NCBI GenBank assembly: GCA_030386875.1
Contig: CM059571.1
Coordinates: 23,058,355-23,122,354, forward strand
Direction: 5' to 3'
DNA length: 64,000 nt
From: Morinoia aosen
Lineage: Eukaryota > Arthropoda > Malacostraca > Amphipoda > Talitridae
Part shown: piece after piece, positions 53,207 to 64,000 of the stretch
Position numbering within the stretch: the stretch's first letter is position 1
Layout: every line of letters begins with the position of its first letter
Translations under genes and position numbers: made by a program
The notes under the pieces: generated by a model
Databases searched by the model: none
Told to the model about the DNA's origin: nothing
The model's input: the letters and a program-made list of their open reading frames with translations, nothing else

Positions 53207-53470
53207 GTCTTCAAATTACGATGTATGATGTATGTGGTCAAGTTCTGTATTTAGGCTAATATTGCATGTGACTCACTGTAAAATCTTGTGGCACGCAATA
53301 GCACTCCTATGGTTATCCATGGGACGCACGGAGCGTACCACTCTGGGTGCTGTATCGTTTCCCTTACAGTATCTCTCTCTGACCACTCCTGTGAGCAGTT
53401 AGTCGGAGATAAATGTGATTATTGCATTTTTGCAGGAGCCTAAAACTTTCTTGTTATCAGTCAATCAATC
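53207..53470. other. Noncoding spacer
   Basis: No gene recognised. A (TCAA)n microsatellite lies near 53458-53473. The phrase GTGGCACGCAATAGCAC near 53289 has an inverted match near 55540 (GTGCTATTGCGTGCCAC), so this is part of another dispersed or inverted repeat. Confidence 0.5.
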
Positions 53471-53473
53471 AAT

Positions 53474-53711
53474 CTTTTTCCGGTTCGCTGCAGCCCTGTT
53501 TTTCAGCTCCTCTTTCTTCTTCAATAACTTCTAAGCCTTCCTTCATAACTATTTACCATTTCTATGTACCAAGGATTTTGCGTGGGAACACGCCGTGGGC
53601 ACAGATTCTATGTTCGCTGAACTTCTTCCCAAATAGGGCCTTCTTCCTTTTTTTTGGAACGCCTTTGTTGCGGTTAGGGAGGTTCAAACTAACTTAACAA
53701 CTAATAATCTG
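53474..53711 (+). mobile_element. Family A SINE-like copy, 5' truncated
   Basis: Starts CTTTTTCCGGTTCGCTGCAG and includes TTTTTCAGCTCCT, GGATTTTGCGTGGGAACACG with GTGGGCACAGATTC, and GCGGTTAGGGAGGTTCAAAC. It ends ACTAATAATCTG. It follows a TCAA microsatellite. Confidence 0.8.
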
Positions 53712-54900
53712 TTCACAGAATTGTAGTTTTACTGGGTATTTTGGATTTATTTTCTAGCTAAAAATCTCAAACATTTCATCTTTGGGCCGTAGACCTGGAT
53801 AATGCATGCTGCTGTGTAGTGTCACACTCGTATTTTGCTGACGATTACGAACTGTAAGTAGCCTTAATGTACAGGAATGAAAAGCGTTGCTAAAATATAT
53901 AGCTTGACTTTAGTTGTCTCACGTATACTGGTATTCTCTTTTAAATCTACGAGCGTCAAATAAATTTGGTGAATATTGAAACGAGTAGCTTGGAGTTAGC
54001 CTCAACCTAACCAACAAATTAGTATATTGAAGTATTGGTACTGGACTCTCAGTTCAAACGCGTTTACTCTTTGGGTCCACCGCGTTAATGGGAGTTGTAG
54101 ATTCTATGCTAGTCCAGCACTCGTGGAAACTTGAGACGTTTGAACTTCTGCTGCCTACATGCCTTCCAGCCGAAGTTTTGAGAGCGCACACGGTTTTACA
54201 GACTCTAAACCATCGAATCATTTCACGCTGGTCAACTTTAATGAAACTGACGCGCACTGTGATTGCCAAAGTAAACCACGATGGAGTTGCAGCGTTTTAA
54301 ACCCATTGTACTGCCAGACTTAGATATACTGTTCGGAAGTTTAGCGCAGTTATCATGTAATTTTACTAGCACGTTGTATTTTAGAAATCCCTCATTTCGC
54401 CAGTAGTGGTCAATGACGATGACGTAGCAAATCTGGACAGAAAATTTTTGGCGTCAACGCAGTCATTTAGTTTTATAGAGACTAACGTAAAGTGTTCTGA
54501 TTGCTGATATGAGGTAGATGGCTTGCACTGCTCACAACTGCTTATCGGGACCCTCTTACGTTCCTCGTCTGTTCTGTGCACTTGCTATAAATGATACGTT
54601 GATAGTGAAGCGTGGCACATCACGGACAGCGACTGTACGGATCGGGTCAGTTCGTGGAGGTCATGTGTCGTAATTTGTAATTTCTCTGCTCGTTATCGCG
54701 TACTCCGACTGGAAACTGCAGTAACAGGTCTATGGAAACGTTCTGACCTTCGACTGTTTTAGTGGATGCGGAACAGTGAAGTTCTAGATTGCATCGGTGT
54801 TTTGAACTACGTACTGCTTGCCATAAGTGCTCTGTCGCTGTGAACGTGATCAACTTCTACACACGTGACTCACACCCTCTGGTATTTACTTTGATTATTT
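53712..54900. other. Noncoding, nothing recognised
   Basis: About 1.2 kb with overlapping short frames on both strands (54054-54853); none shows a recognisable domain or convincing splice signals. Confidence 0.4.
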
Positions 54901-54903
54901 CTT

Positions 54904-55266
54904 CCCTCTCAGGGGGATACCACTATTGTATCGTTAGGAATTAGCTCTCCCAGGGGAAAAATGTGAGGTGTCCCGAGCAGGAGGTAGGGAGGCCTTTTTT
55001 TATTTATTATGAAATAAAATAGGTTTCCTGTTATGTTAAAGACGATCTTTCTTGGTTCACTGCTGTTCTGTTTTTCAGCACGTAGTACTTTCTTCTTCAA
55101 CCTTTATCTTATTTCATAAACTTCTCTCTCAACTTACTGTTTCCTATACACCTTGTTCATAGATTCCGCGTTTCCTTAATTCCATACTAAATGGGGCCTC
55201 CCTTCTTACTCTTTGGAACGCCTTTGTTGCGGTTCGGGAGGCTTAAACTAACGTCTAATATAATGT
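54904..55266 (+). mobile_element. Family A SINE-like copy
   Basis: Head CCCTCTCAGGGGGATACCAC, GAATTAGCTCTCCCAGGGG, the standard body, and GCGGTTCGGGAGGCTTAAAC with an ACGTCTAATATAATG tail. Confidence 0.85.
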
Positions 55267-56880
55267 AATTTTTATATCTTCATTTCAAAATTTCGTTCTT
55301 CACTCGTTATACCGCAATTTTTACTTGTTGAATTTGTATTCCAGCTGTAGCAATTATCATTCGACGTGTGTGTGCCTTTTTTTTGTCGTGGTGCATTTCG
55401 AATCATCGTGTTGTTCTTTCCGTCCGCGTGTCTAATGGGACGGCACATTCAGTAAAACGTTTGAGCTGATGACATGGAGTCCGTCTGAGATTCTTTTTCG
55501 TTTCTATGGGACTGAAAAGAAAAAATATATAGCTTGAAGTGCTATTGCGTGCCACAAGATTTTGCAGTGAGTCACATACAATATTAGGTTAAATACATAA
55601 ATTGATCACATGCATCATACATCTTAATTAAAGACTTAATATATAGCTATCTATATAAATGTCTCAGGCCGGACTGCCAATTATTGATTGATTGACTGAT
55701 CCGAAGAATTTTTACCTTCAGTCGCCCCTAAAATTATTCGTACCTGTGCGTGCATTATTCTAGAACATATTTGAATAAAACCCTCAATAGGGTACTTTTT
55801 TGTAATGTTTAAACTAAAAGTTCTGAAAGTGTTTGAAAAACACGCAAGTTCGAATTATTTTGGAAAAAATTATATGTGAAACAAAATAATTAACAATAAT
55901 ACTTACAACATGCTCATGTGTGTTCGTACCGATTTCTGATAGTGGAAGAAACTCAATTTGGTTTGATCGTGCTATTGTAGTAAATTGTGAATTTAATCAG
56001 TGGTGATATTCCAGTTTATTCTAGAGCTGGGGTCTTCTAACTATGCAGCCTTAGGGCCATACTGAGTACTCAAGTAAGTTTCCAGGCCCAAAAACGCTTT
56101 AACCCTTTCGGTACGACTATTCAAATCGTTTGGGGAAAATTTCCAGGGGATAAATTTGTCATTGCCCTGAATTGTCAGTGAAATTATCCTAGTGTGGGTG
56201 CTTTTAGCTTAATTATTTATTTAAATTGGAAAAAAATTGAATTTTTAAAGCTCTATGCTTAGCGACAGAAATTTTCGACGTTGATAATAAAGTTTTTGAG
56301 TTTACGAAGAAATTATTCATAAGGTTTTGCCCGAATTTATCAAAAATAAACGAAGTTCAGAAAAAATTGCTCATGGTGAATGGAAAGATTATTGAATATG
56401 TTGCATGGACCCTGTAGCATGAACGTAGAGGTAGCCAGTGGTAATGTACGCGTGCAGGCTTCTGGGATGTCTAAAGACTAGTTTCATGAATGCTTGGAAT
56501 TTTCTTAATTGTGTTATTTACTCCAAAATATTCCCTCACTAGTTAAGTTACTTTAAAACTAGGTTAGATGCCCTAAAGTGAAAGCACTAGCTATCTTGGC
56601 ACTGGAGTAGCCGTCAGTACCCAATGGGTTCATTTTCCTGTCATTATCTATAATTTCTAGAGCAGTCGCCGAGTACGCGCCATTAATTAACAGTCGCAGG
56701 CCGGATTGATCCCATTGGCAGTCCGGATTTGACCCGCGGGCTGTGTTTCGCGGCAGCTGAATTAGAGCATTGAACAACGCTTACGTAATGTTTTGTGGAA
56801 TTCCTCTTTTTTTTAACTTTGGCATCAGTCAAGACAATATGCCAAAGAACTTGCTCAGCATTGAGTTGAGGGATAATTGC
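55267..56880. other. Noncoding, nothing recognised beyond inverted arm
   Basis: Apart from the inverted arm at 55535-55620, this is AT-rich sequence with short frames near 56559-56895 that have no recognisable domain. The region just before 56885 may be the 5' part of the Tc1-type element. Confidence 0.4.
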
Positions 56881-56884
56881 TGAT

Positions 56885-57832
56885 TCTCGCATCAACGAGT
56901 CTGCACTTCAATTTTGAAGCTATTTGATGTTCCTGTATCAACAGTTCAAAGTATTATACGCAGGCATGAGAAGTTTAGCACCATTCAGAACCTTACAAGA
57001 CGAGAAGAAAGGAAATGCTTCCACCCAGATCAGCAAGGCAAGTAGTGCGAGAAGTTAACAAAGGATCGACTATCACAGGGAAAGTGCTTTTGCAAAATCA
57101 AGGTATGGAGAGAATTGAAATTTCACGATCGACATCGGAAAGAACATTTAGGAAGGTAGTGCAGAAACGATGCAGGTAACTAAAAATACCTCTTCTTACG
57201 ACTGAACATGTAAACTCCATTAGCATTTATCATATTGATAAAGAATTAGCTCATGGATATCGGTTCTGTGGTTAGATGAGACGAAGATTGAATTTCTAAA
57301 GGTCACTGGGACGTTTCCTTGCTCTGATGAAAAAAACGTATTAATCCGTAAAAACATTGTTCCAACAAGAAACATGGTGGCGGAAAACGTATGTTTTGAT
57401 GTTGTTTCTTGGCTTAATGGAACTAGAATCCTCGTTATGGTTGAAGGGATCGTGAAACTAAATTAGTGCATCAAAATTCGCTTGGGAAAATTTGGAATAG
57501 TGTGGCGGAGCTCTCCATCTAGGATCTAAGATGGTCTTTCAACATGATAATGCCACTAAGTAAGCGGCAAAATCTTCAAAGGAATGACTGAAAAACAAAA
57601 AAAGTAAACTTTATTAGGAGCCAATCAAATCCCAGATCTGAATCCTATCGAAATTTTTTGAGAAATTTGCAAGAGGAATGACAAGGAAACTCAAAGATTT
57701 TGAAGAGTTAGAAGAAACTGTACAAGAGTGGTTCAGAATTTTGGTTGATGTTTGTAAGAGCCTAGTAGTGAACTACAGAAAGCCTTCGGAGCCAGTTATT
57801 TAAAATGAAGGCTTCGTAGCTGGTTATTGAGA
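56885..57832 (+). pseudogene. Tc1-type transposase remnant
   Basis: Fragments in shifting frames recover a collinear Tc1 family transposase. A helix-turn-helix segment LFDVPVSTVQSIIRR lies near 56925-56970, followed by a second DNA-binding segment with RSARQVVREVNKGSTITGK. A DETKIEF block (57280) contains the first catalytic Asp. The segment VFQHDNATK is near 57535 (second Asp). A LNPIE-like core is near 57640, then KLKDFEELEETVQEWF and CKSLVVNYRKPSE near the C-terminus. Several stops and frameshifts break it, so no frame exceeds about 60 codons. Tc1 transposases cut and paste DNA at TA sites; this copy is dead. Inverted termini were not located. Confidence 0.85.
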
Positions 57833-58215
57833 TGGGACATACGACCATGATGTGTGATATAATCAATTGTTCATGATTTGTCCACAAATTAAATTTTTCC
57901 CAAACTTTGAATTTGCATTTCCTTCCAAAACACCTTGGCCATTTTTGCTATGAGTATAACGTGAAATGAAGCCTATCGAAGGTTTCTTCGAATATTTTCG
58001 GGTGTAAGTAAACAGGTATCAATAATCTAGGATGTCATTGTACATACATATGCAGCCTAGCGTGGAGTGACCGTTTAAAGTCTCGCTCTGTGCAGGACGG
58101 GCATACTGAAACGATTTCAATCCGTTCCCAGCGTTTGGTTAGGCTGGGATAGATGATAGCCCAAGTGATTCCTGTTCTATTCCGTACGTCTGATTATAAA
58201 TTAAGATTGGTTTTG
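57833..58215. other. 3' flank of Tc1-type remnant
   Basis: It probably includes the element's 3' end, but I cannot identify an inverted terminus or TA boundary. No gene recognised. Confidence 0.4.
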
Positions 58216-58218
58216 AAG

Positions 58219-58600
58219 CCCCCCCGTCGAGGGATACAATTATTGTATCTACGGGAAGTTGCGCTTCCAGACAGAAAATGTGAGGCCCCGAGCTGTACGT
58301 TACATATGCCTCCTTTTGTTGAAATAGAATAGGGTTTTTGTGTTGTTGAGGATAATCTTATTTGGCTCTCTGCTGTCATGTTTTTCAGCACTCGCTACTT
58401 TTTTCTTTGATTTTTATTTTGTTTCATTAACTCACTTCGTAACTTACTGTTTTTATGCGCAGATTTTGTGTGGGAACACACTTTGTGCATAGATTCTGCG
58501 TTCGCTCAACTCCGAACTAAATGATATTTCCATCCTTTCTCTCTTTGGATACATTTTTTTGTGTTTCAGGAGGGTGAAACTAACTGATAATTTGAACTAA
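58219..58600 (+). mobile_element. Family A SINE-like copy, diverged
   Basis: Head CCCCCGTCGAGGGATACAAT, TATTGTATCTACGGGAAGTT, CCCGAGCTGTACGTTACATA, a TTTTTCAGCACTCGCTAC block, GCAGATTTTGTGTGGGAACA and CTTTGTGCATAGATTC, ending GTGAAACTAACTGATAATTT. Confidence 0.8.
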
Positions 58601-59515
58601 TCGGGGTTTTTGCAGCGATGTTCTGCCTGTTGGAAGTAGGTCTAATTCTTGACCAAAATAAATTGCAATTTCGTGATGGAAGTTATTTTTTTCAATTTAT
58701 TTATGTAGTGTAAATTTTCTATCAGGGATATGGAAAACATGAATTGTATTTTGGACAACTTATGAACACAAGATGTATGCACTGTGAACTTTCCTTCAAT
58801 GCGTAAATGAAAGTCATCTTGTAAAATGAGTAGCCTATTGAATTTCCCTCTCTTCTGTTTGCTGGTAAAACTCATAACCAGTACGTATTTGCATTGCATT
58901 TTGTCATTAATGTGTGTCGCAGTGAGCAAGTGCCATGCCTGACTCGAAAGCGCTTTCTGCTCATGCGCAGAGAACACTTGTGCGGCTTTTCACCAGTATT
59001 TCATACGATATCGGGATAATGGCCTATGCTGGCTCAAAGTGATGCTTTGATCCATCATTATTTTTTAAATTGCCGAGTTTGGTGAAGGGAAAATTTTCCA
59101 GCGTATGAGATTCATCGGGAATTCTACGCACAACTCATTTGTATTCTTCTTCTAGCGAGTTGAGGCAAAACCGTTCGCGAAGATGTTTCAGGCTTACGCT
59201 CGATGAAAATGCTTTCCCAAATACTGCGTTTGAATACTTAATGTGTTGCTGACGGGATCCAAACTTTCCGTCTTTTTTTGTTTTTGTGCTGAAAATTTCA
59301 AACCTTGTGGAAGAGGAAATTACACACGGGATACCACGGTTTTTAGGTCAAAAAAAGTGTTGCACCGTCGTTGTTAGAATTATTTATTTATGAGCAGCTT
59401 TTGATTGATTTTTAAAAGGTTTCAAAAGTGAAGTTTTGTGTTCGAGTTTAATTTCTAGTTTTAGTTGCGTTAATCTTAAGGAAAATAAGACATATAGCTT
59501 AGCTGCGAACAAAGT
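58601..59515. other. Noncoding, nothing recognised
   Basis: AT-rich. A minus-strand frame at 58642-58977 (111 codons) has no recognisable domain and no supporting splice signals. Confidence 0.4.
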
Positions 59516-59516
59516 T

Positions 59517-59518
<2 letters not shown>

Positions 59519-59558
<40 letters not shown>
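59519..59558. repeat. (AT)n microsatellite
   Basis: About 20 uninterrupted AT units. Confidence 0.98.
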
Positions 59559-59562
<4 letters not shown>

Positions 59563-59770
59563 TTTTTTCATGTAGTTACCTGATATGACATGCATCTGAT
59601 ATCCAATTCTTCATGAGCTATCATTGTAGAATCAAGATTAAAAAAACGCATGTTCTTTGACATCAAATGCAATTGAGTAGGATAACCACAGTTTTTATAA
59701 TATAATGAATCTATATCGATCAGAGCATCTTGATGCTCTCAGAGAGTGTAGGATAGGCAATAGGCTGAGG

Positions 59771-60085
59771 TTAGTTTGGTTTGTCTATCCTATGGTAGGG
59801 GGACCGGCGGCCCCAGCGGAAATAATGTTAGGTTACCTCAGCTGGAGGTGTGTAGGCCTTAGGGACTTCTATAGCTTTTCTGCCTACTTTACTTCCAGTT
59901 CTCATGCCTTCACGATCTCTTCTTTGCCTCGTCTTTCTCTTCTATAGTCCTAACATGCTGCTGCTTTGCGTAGGGTAACCTGTGTAGGAATGCGCTTGAT
60001 CCATTGATTTCCTGTTTTTAACAGTTGGTACTAAATGGTCCCTTCTCTTCGCTCGCTAGAGATTGCCTTTGACTAGAGACTCTCA
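59771..60085 (+). mobile_element. Family B retroposon copy
   Basis: Lead TTAGTTTGGTTTGTCTATCC, head GGGGGACCGGCGGCCCCAGC, GTTAGGTTACCTCAGCTGG, a T-rich body, GGGTAACCTGTGTAGGAATG, GGTACTAAATGGTCCC, then CTAGAGACTCTCAACTA. It is the best-preserved 5' end of family B in the window. Confidence 0.75.
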
Positions 60086-61235
60086 ACTATGTAGTGCAAT
60101 AATAATATTAATAAAAGCTGAAAGTCGTGAAATAAATTCCGACGTTTCGGCATTTGCTTGCTAGGAAAACGAGCATTCATGTTTTAAAAACAGGTTGTAC
60201 TATCAAGCGCGATGAGCGTCTTTTGTCATCGTTGGAAGGGTTAGCTTCCAATAACTTTTATTTCTCACTCTTTTGGGTGAAGTGTTCGGTAAAAAGTTAT
60301 GATAGTGTTTCTTCAGACGATCTGAGGGTCATATTTTGGGCTAAATGTGGTGGTCTTCTCTACGTTCCCGGTTACTTCCATCTGATGTGCCCAAGCAAGT
60401 GTGACACGAGCGTTGCGCGCTAGGAACTCGCTCGTTGTGGCACACCTCTTGTCGTCCAAAGGCCTTTGATCGTTCGACGTCGTTTTGTGACATTTCTGCG
60501 AGTAGATGTTATGTGCGGTTGTTTACGCCGACTGTCGAACCGAAGTGTTTGGATTGAGCCTAAATAGGTAGCTTTTTCCAAACACTGGGTCAGCAACTGC
60601 TGACACTTCTCGACTGCACGTGTGCCAATAGAGCCGTTATATTCGTGGTATTTTCAAGCTTATGACGATTGATGATTTTTTTAAGAGTTACAACAGGGAA
60701 AGTTTTCAAAATCACATCTATTTCACTCTCCCGTTTGTGCACATTCTTTCTGAAATATATTTGGACCAGCCTTGAAAGTTTTTGCTGCTACTGATAATTT
60801 ATGCGCGCCATCTGAATTGAAAATCAATATTAAGTTATAAATGTGAAACCAGTGAATCATTGTGGTCTCTAGATTCTCAATTGATGTGTGAAAGATGCTG
60901 AATGCGCTCAGTCCCTTTCTATAAATAAATTTGTTAGTGCTCCTCTCAAACTCAAATATTTCCTCAAGATCTTGGCGTAGTTCCTAGTCATCAGTTCTGA
61001 ATTTAATTTCTTCTGTTCACAAAATAAAACCCTACGAGAATGACGTACATATTAAGCTCACAGATAATTCTGTATGGTCAGTCACTTAGTGTACCTCTGT
61101 TCACTAATCATGGTATAGAAGTACTTCGTAGCATCGATTTTTTTCCCTTGATTGTTTTCTCAGAAGTGATGTTTTTACTACGGACTGTTTTATTATTGGA
61201 AACTAGTACACCCCCATTTTTTGAGGAGAGGGGAG
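60086..61235. other. Noncoding, nothing recognised
   Basis: Contains AATAATATTAATAAAAGC just after family B and a CCGACGTTTCGGC palindromic phrase near 60139. The 60154-60423 frame has no recognisable domain. Confidence 0.4.
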
Positions 61236-61238
61236 GGG

Positions 61239-61257
61239 GTGTGTGTGTGTGTGTGTG
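61239..61257 (+). repeat. (GT)n microsatellite
   Basis: About nine GT units after a G/A-rich stretch (GAGGAGAGGGGAGGGGG). Confidence 0.95.
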
Positions 61258-64000
61258 GTGATGTCACGCTGCTGACGCTGCTAGAAGGTCGAAGTGTAGA
61301 GTTTTTTTTGGTGTACGCGACCCGTCAAAAATGACAGGAATAGGTAATTTCCTAAAAAATATTGCAGATGTGGGTTAATAATGAATAAATGCGACCTAAC
61401 AGAACCCGCGATCAAAATATTTTTAATCTTGTGCACTTGTGAAATTCCTAGCACCCTTGACAGCGTAACAGAGCTACAGACAAACTGAGCTGTTAACGTG
61501 ACTCAAATCTGAATCTCTGCCAAATTTAGTTTTACTTTTGCCATGCTTCCAGCTCCCGAGTCATCATGGCTTACGCAGCAGAATGTTATGAGACATGGAA
61601 AACTGAACGCTAGGTAGGATACATCTGCAAACATTCTACAGAACTTGAAAGCCCTTATTTTTGCAATAATTCTAACACACTGAGAGAAGAACCACACCAA
61701 GAGGAACGTCACCTTTAGATAGGAATTCCCCTATTGCTATATTGTAATGTACGGCAGCAGTAATTTCCTTGTTATTTGTTGATATGAACATAAAAAGTGT
61801 AGGATGTTTTTATATATCTTGGGGTGTGCACTTCCCCCAAAATTTCAGAACTGCTTATGTCCGTGCGATGTCCTATTTCACAAGTATGCGTACATACTTA
61901 GGTTTAAGTAGTTAACCAGTTCTACGGAATGTTTATAGCTGCGTCCTAGATACCGTGAAATCTCATTTATGTCCGGAATCCGTAACATTAGCCGTAATGA
62001 TGACCTACACAAAGTTAAGAGCTTCGTAAAATTTGAATTTGTCAAATGGCACCGAGACCTTCATTGTTCATTGTATTCCATTTATTTCCCCCCAGTCCTT
62101 TTCTATGCTTGTATTTGAATCTTTTGGAATGTCTCAGTGCTGCAACATCTGTTATTGGAGTCGCTTCTCATTACCGCTTATATCTTCGTCGAAAAGAAGT
62201 GTTGAAGAGGAACATATCTTAGGGTATCTTGTCACTGAGAGCTCAAGGAGACATCGGATACGATTTCTGAGAGGATGGGACGGTGTGTTCTACCAGTGTG
62301 TGTGCACGTCTCTGACTCTCAACAGCTACGTGAGGACGTGTACGACTTTTAGTAGCTGTTTTTCATTGCATTCTTTATTTTTAATGTCATGTCTTGTAAT
62401 GAACCGAAGATGATGTTTCGTGGTATGAAATTTCTGTAACGTAGTCCCTTTAAAAATGTTTTCTTGTAAATTTTCGGCTTAATGGAATTTTTACTGCTAC
62501 ACTTACAATTTTTTAATAAGGCAATTAAATGATTGTGGTTGAGCATCAGTCGTTGCTAATAAAGTAGCGTATTCTTTTATTGTATCTACTCCTGCGTGAT
62601 TTAAAATAGTTTATGAAAGACTAACAGAAAACAGTAAAACCTTACCGAATTATTAGCCCCTTTCGTACATACTCTTCCGTGTATAGACAGCAAGTGAAAC
62701 GCCTAGAGCCCACACCGATCTTAACGTGCCTAGGCGAAGATAAGCTTAGACTAAATGTGCCTACCGCACGCGCATGAGCTTTGCTAACATAGAGGCTTAG
62801 CAGTGCTTATCAGGAACAAGCTGGTATCCGCTCTCCTACTTTTCTTCTAATTTTTCTTTGGTGAATCCTAAGTGTGAATTTTGTATCATATTTGTAACCC
62901 AGAAGCGCGAGCAGTAATTGAATTTCAGGAGAGTATTGTTGAATTTCTTACGATTTTCTAATCATAATTCGACGTTTGCTGTAGAGAATTTCTTTAATCT
63001 TATCGCGTCCTATATTTGCTCTTGCCTGCACTCTTATCTTATCAGGAGAGCATTAATACGATTGGGTAAGTGGGCCTAATGCATGCTTGGTCTTCATGTT
63101 CGATTTGTCTGCCCTCTACCATTGTTGCTCAAGCCTGGTTTCATCGTACGATTGTGTTCCGGCTAATGCTTCATCTCGAGGCTTGCTAAGCTGAAGTGAT
63201 ATTGCTCTGCTTGAACACCTCGATCTTCGCATTTATGGGTGTGGCGATTACTTGAGAAAGGTTTTTTTATTAACAACGAGCAAATGAACACTTGTTCATT
63301 TTGTATGTAGCGGAAAACGAGGCAGGATTTGTTCGAGTTCATTCTTCGCAAAATGAATGCTGAAGAAACACTTGTCGGTCTTTAAAATCGTCTTCGGTCT
63401 TAACGTTACAGATACTGAGGAAAAACTTATTCGGACTTCGTGAAGCGAGTACTGAGAAAGGACTTGCTTTCACTCTTTGCTTGAGGAATACTGAAGGGAT
63501 ATTACTCACTGGTTGCTTGACGAATTCTGAAGGACTTGTCCACATTTTTGTGTCGTTGTCCTTGATATTTTTGATGTTTCGGTCTACGGCATTCATCATA
63601 TGTTATAAAAGCTCGTCTTTATGTGTTATCTTCTTTCCAATGAAGTGGCTTAGATGAGAGATTTCTATCGTGATATTTCTTTAGTATACATATATTTTGT
63701 GATTTCGCTGTTCGCTTCCTGTAAATTTATATTTCTGTCTTTCTGAAATACTCATCACCTTGTCATTACAGACGAATTGGAAACAAGGGCTACGGGGGTA
63801 GTGTACGTAGTGTTTGAAAGGAAACTATACTTTTATGATGTAAAAGGTTTTGATATTGAACTCCCTCGCTGTGCAGAAGGACTCTGATTTAAACTCTGTC
63901 AGGGTATTGGTAATGATCAAGTTACTTGAGCTTCGGAAAGTTTGTTTCGCATTAATGTGCGACAACTCACTCTGAAGTTGATTAGTGAAGGGAGCGGAGA
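61258..64000. other. Noncoding, nothing recognised
   Basis: About 2.7 kb. The longest frame (62033-62413, + strand, 126 codons) has no recognisable domain or exon borders. TGAGGAATACTGAAGG-type phrases recur loosely on the plus strand at 63410-63545. No element boundaries found. Confidence 0.4.

Larger units (their letters stand above)
53289..55625. repeat. Inverted repeat pair, distant arms
   Basis: The segment 53215-53305 (ATGTATGATGTATGTGG to GTGGCACGCAATAGCAC) matches the inverse of 55535-55620, including an AATATTGTATGTGACTCA-like stretch. The arms are about 85-90 bp and lie about 2.2 kb apart. Confidence 0.6.

Noticed and set aside
62033..62413. 126-codon plus-strand frame
   Set aside because: No recognisable domain, no supporting signals, Ser/Cys/Phe-rich as expected of chance frames in this composition.

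Overview
The window looks like arthropod, most likely insect, nuclear DNA. It is AT-rich and poor in genes, with GC-rich exon-like islands in long noncoding stretches, degenerate TTAGG/CCTAA-type runs, and a dense, nested load of eukaryotic transposons. There is no bacterial-style coding, operon structure or CRISPR array. Species cannot be fixed from the sequence alone. All boundaries were read by eye; no alignment or search was run.

Host genes are represented by two small pieces at most. One is a GC-rich first coding exon (14974-15111, + strand) with a clean splice donor, whose 46 residues resemble the N-terminus of protein kinase D. The other is a weaker candidate 53-nt exon on the minus strand at 38409-38461. 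A CpG-rich block at 51470-51720 holds two perfect CRE palindromes and could be a promoter or enhancer.

The rest is mobile DNA. At 0.97-6 kb lie overlapping foldback (long inverted repeat) elements. At 4.3-10.8 kb are three 1.2-1.5 kb elements flanked by TTAA (the first with one degenerate flank), built from a shared internal module. A 221-bp TTAA-flanked MITE with 14-bp inverted termini occurs twice, each time inside another element. From 8 to 58.6 kb about 28 copies of a roughly 360-bp SINE-like retroposon (called family A here) are scattered, nearly all on the + strand. Several have exact 9-15 bp target duplications and some are 5' truncated. A related family B has five copies, one split by a hAT-type MITE. 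A broken CR1/jockey-like reverse transcriptase (about 16985-19200) carries a family A insertion, and a decayed Tc1-type transposase lies at 56885-57832.

The largest element is a 9.4-kb Ty3/Gypsy-type LTR retrotransposon (41141-50538) inserted with a 4-bp ACTG duplication into a family A copy. It has gag, then protease-RT-RNase H-integrase in the -1 frame, and no envelope gene. Its LTRs look identical, so it is young, yet the integrase is split by a frame change at an A run, and the 3' LTR carries an exact 786-bp internal tandem duplication. Nesting order can be read directly: LTR element into SINE, MITE into SINE, SINE into LINE, hAT MITE into family B, MITE into TTAA element.
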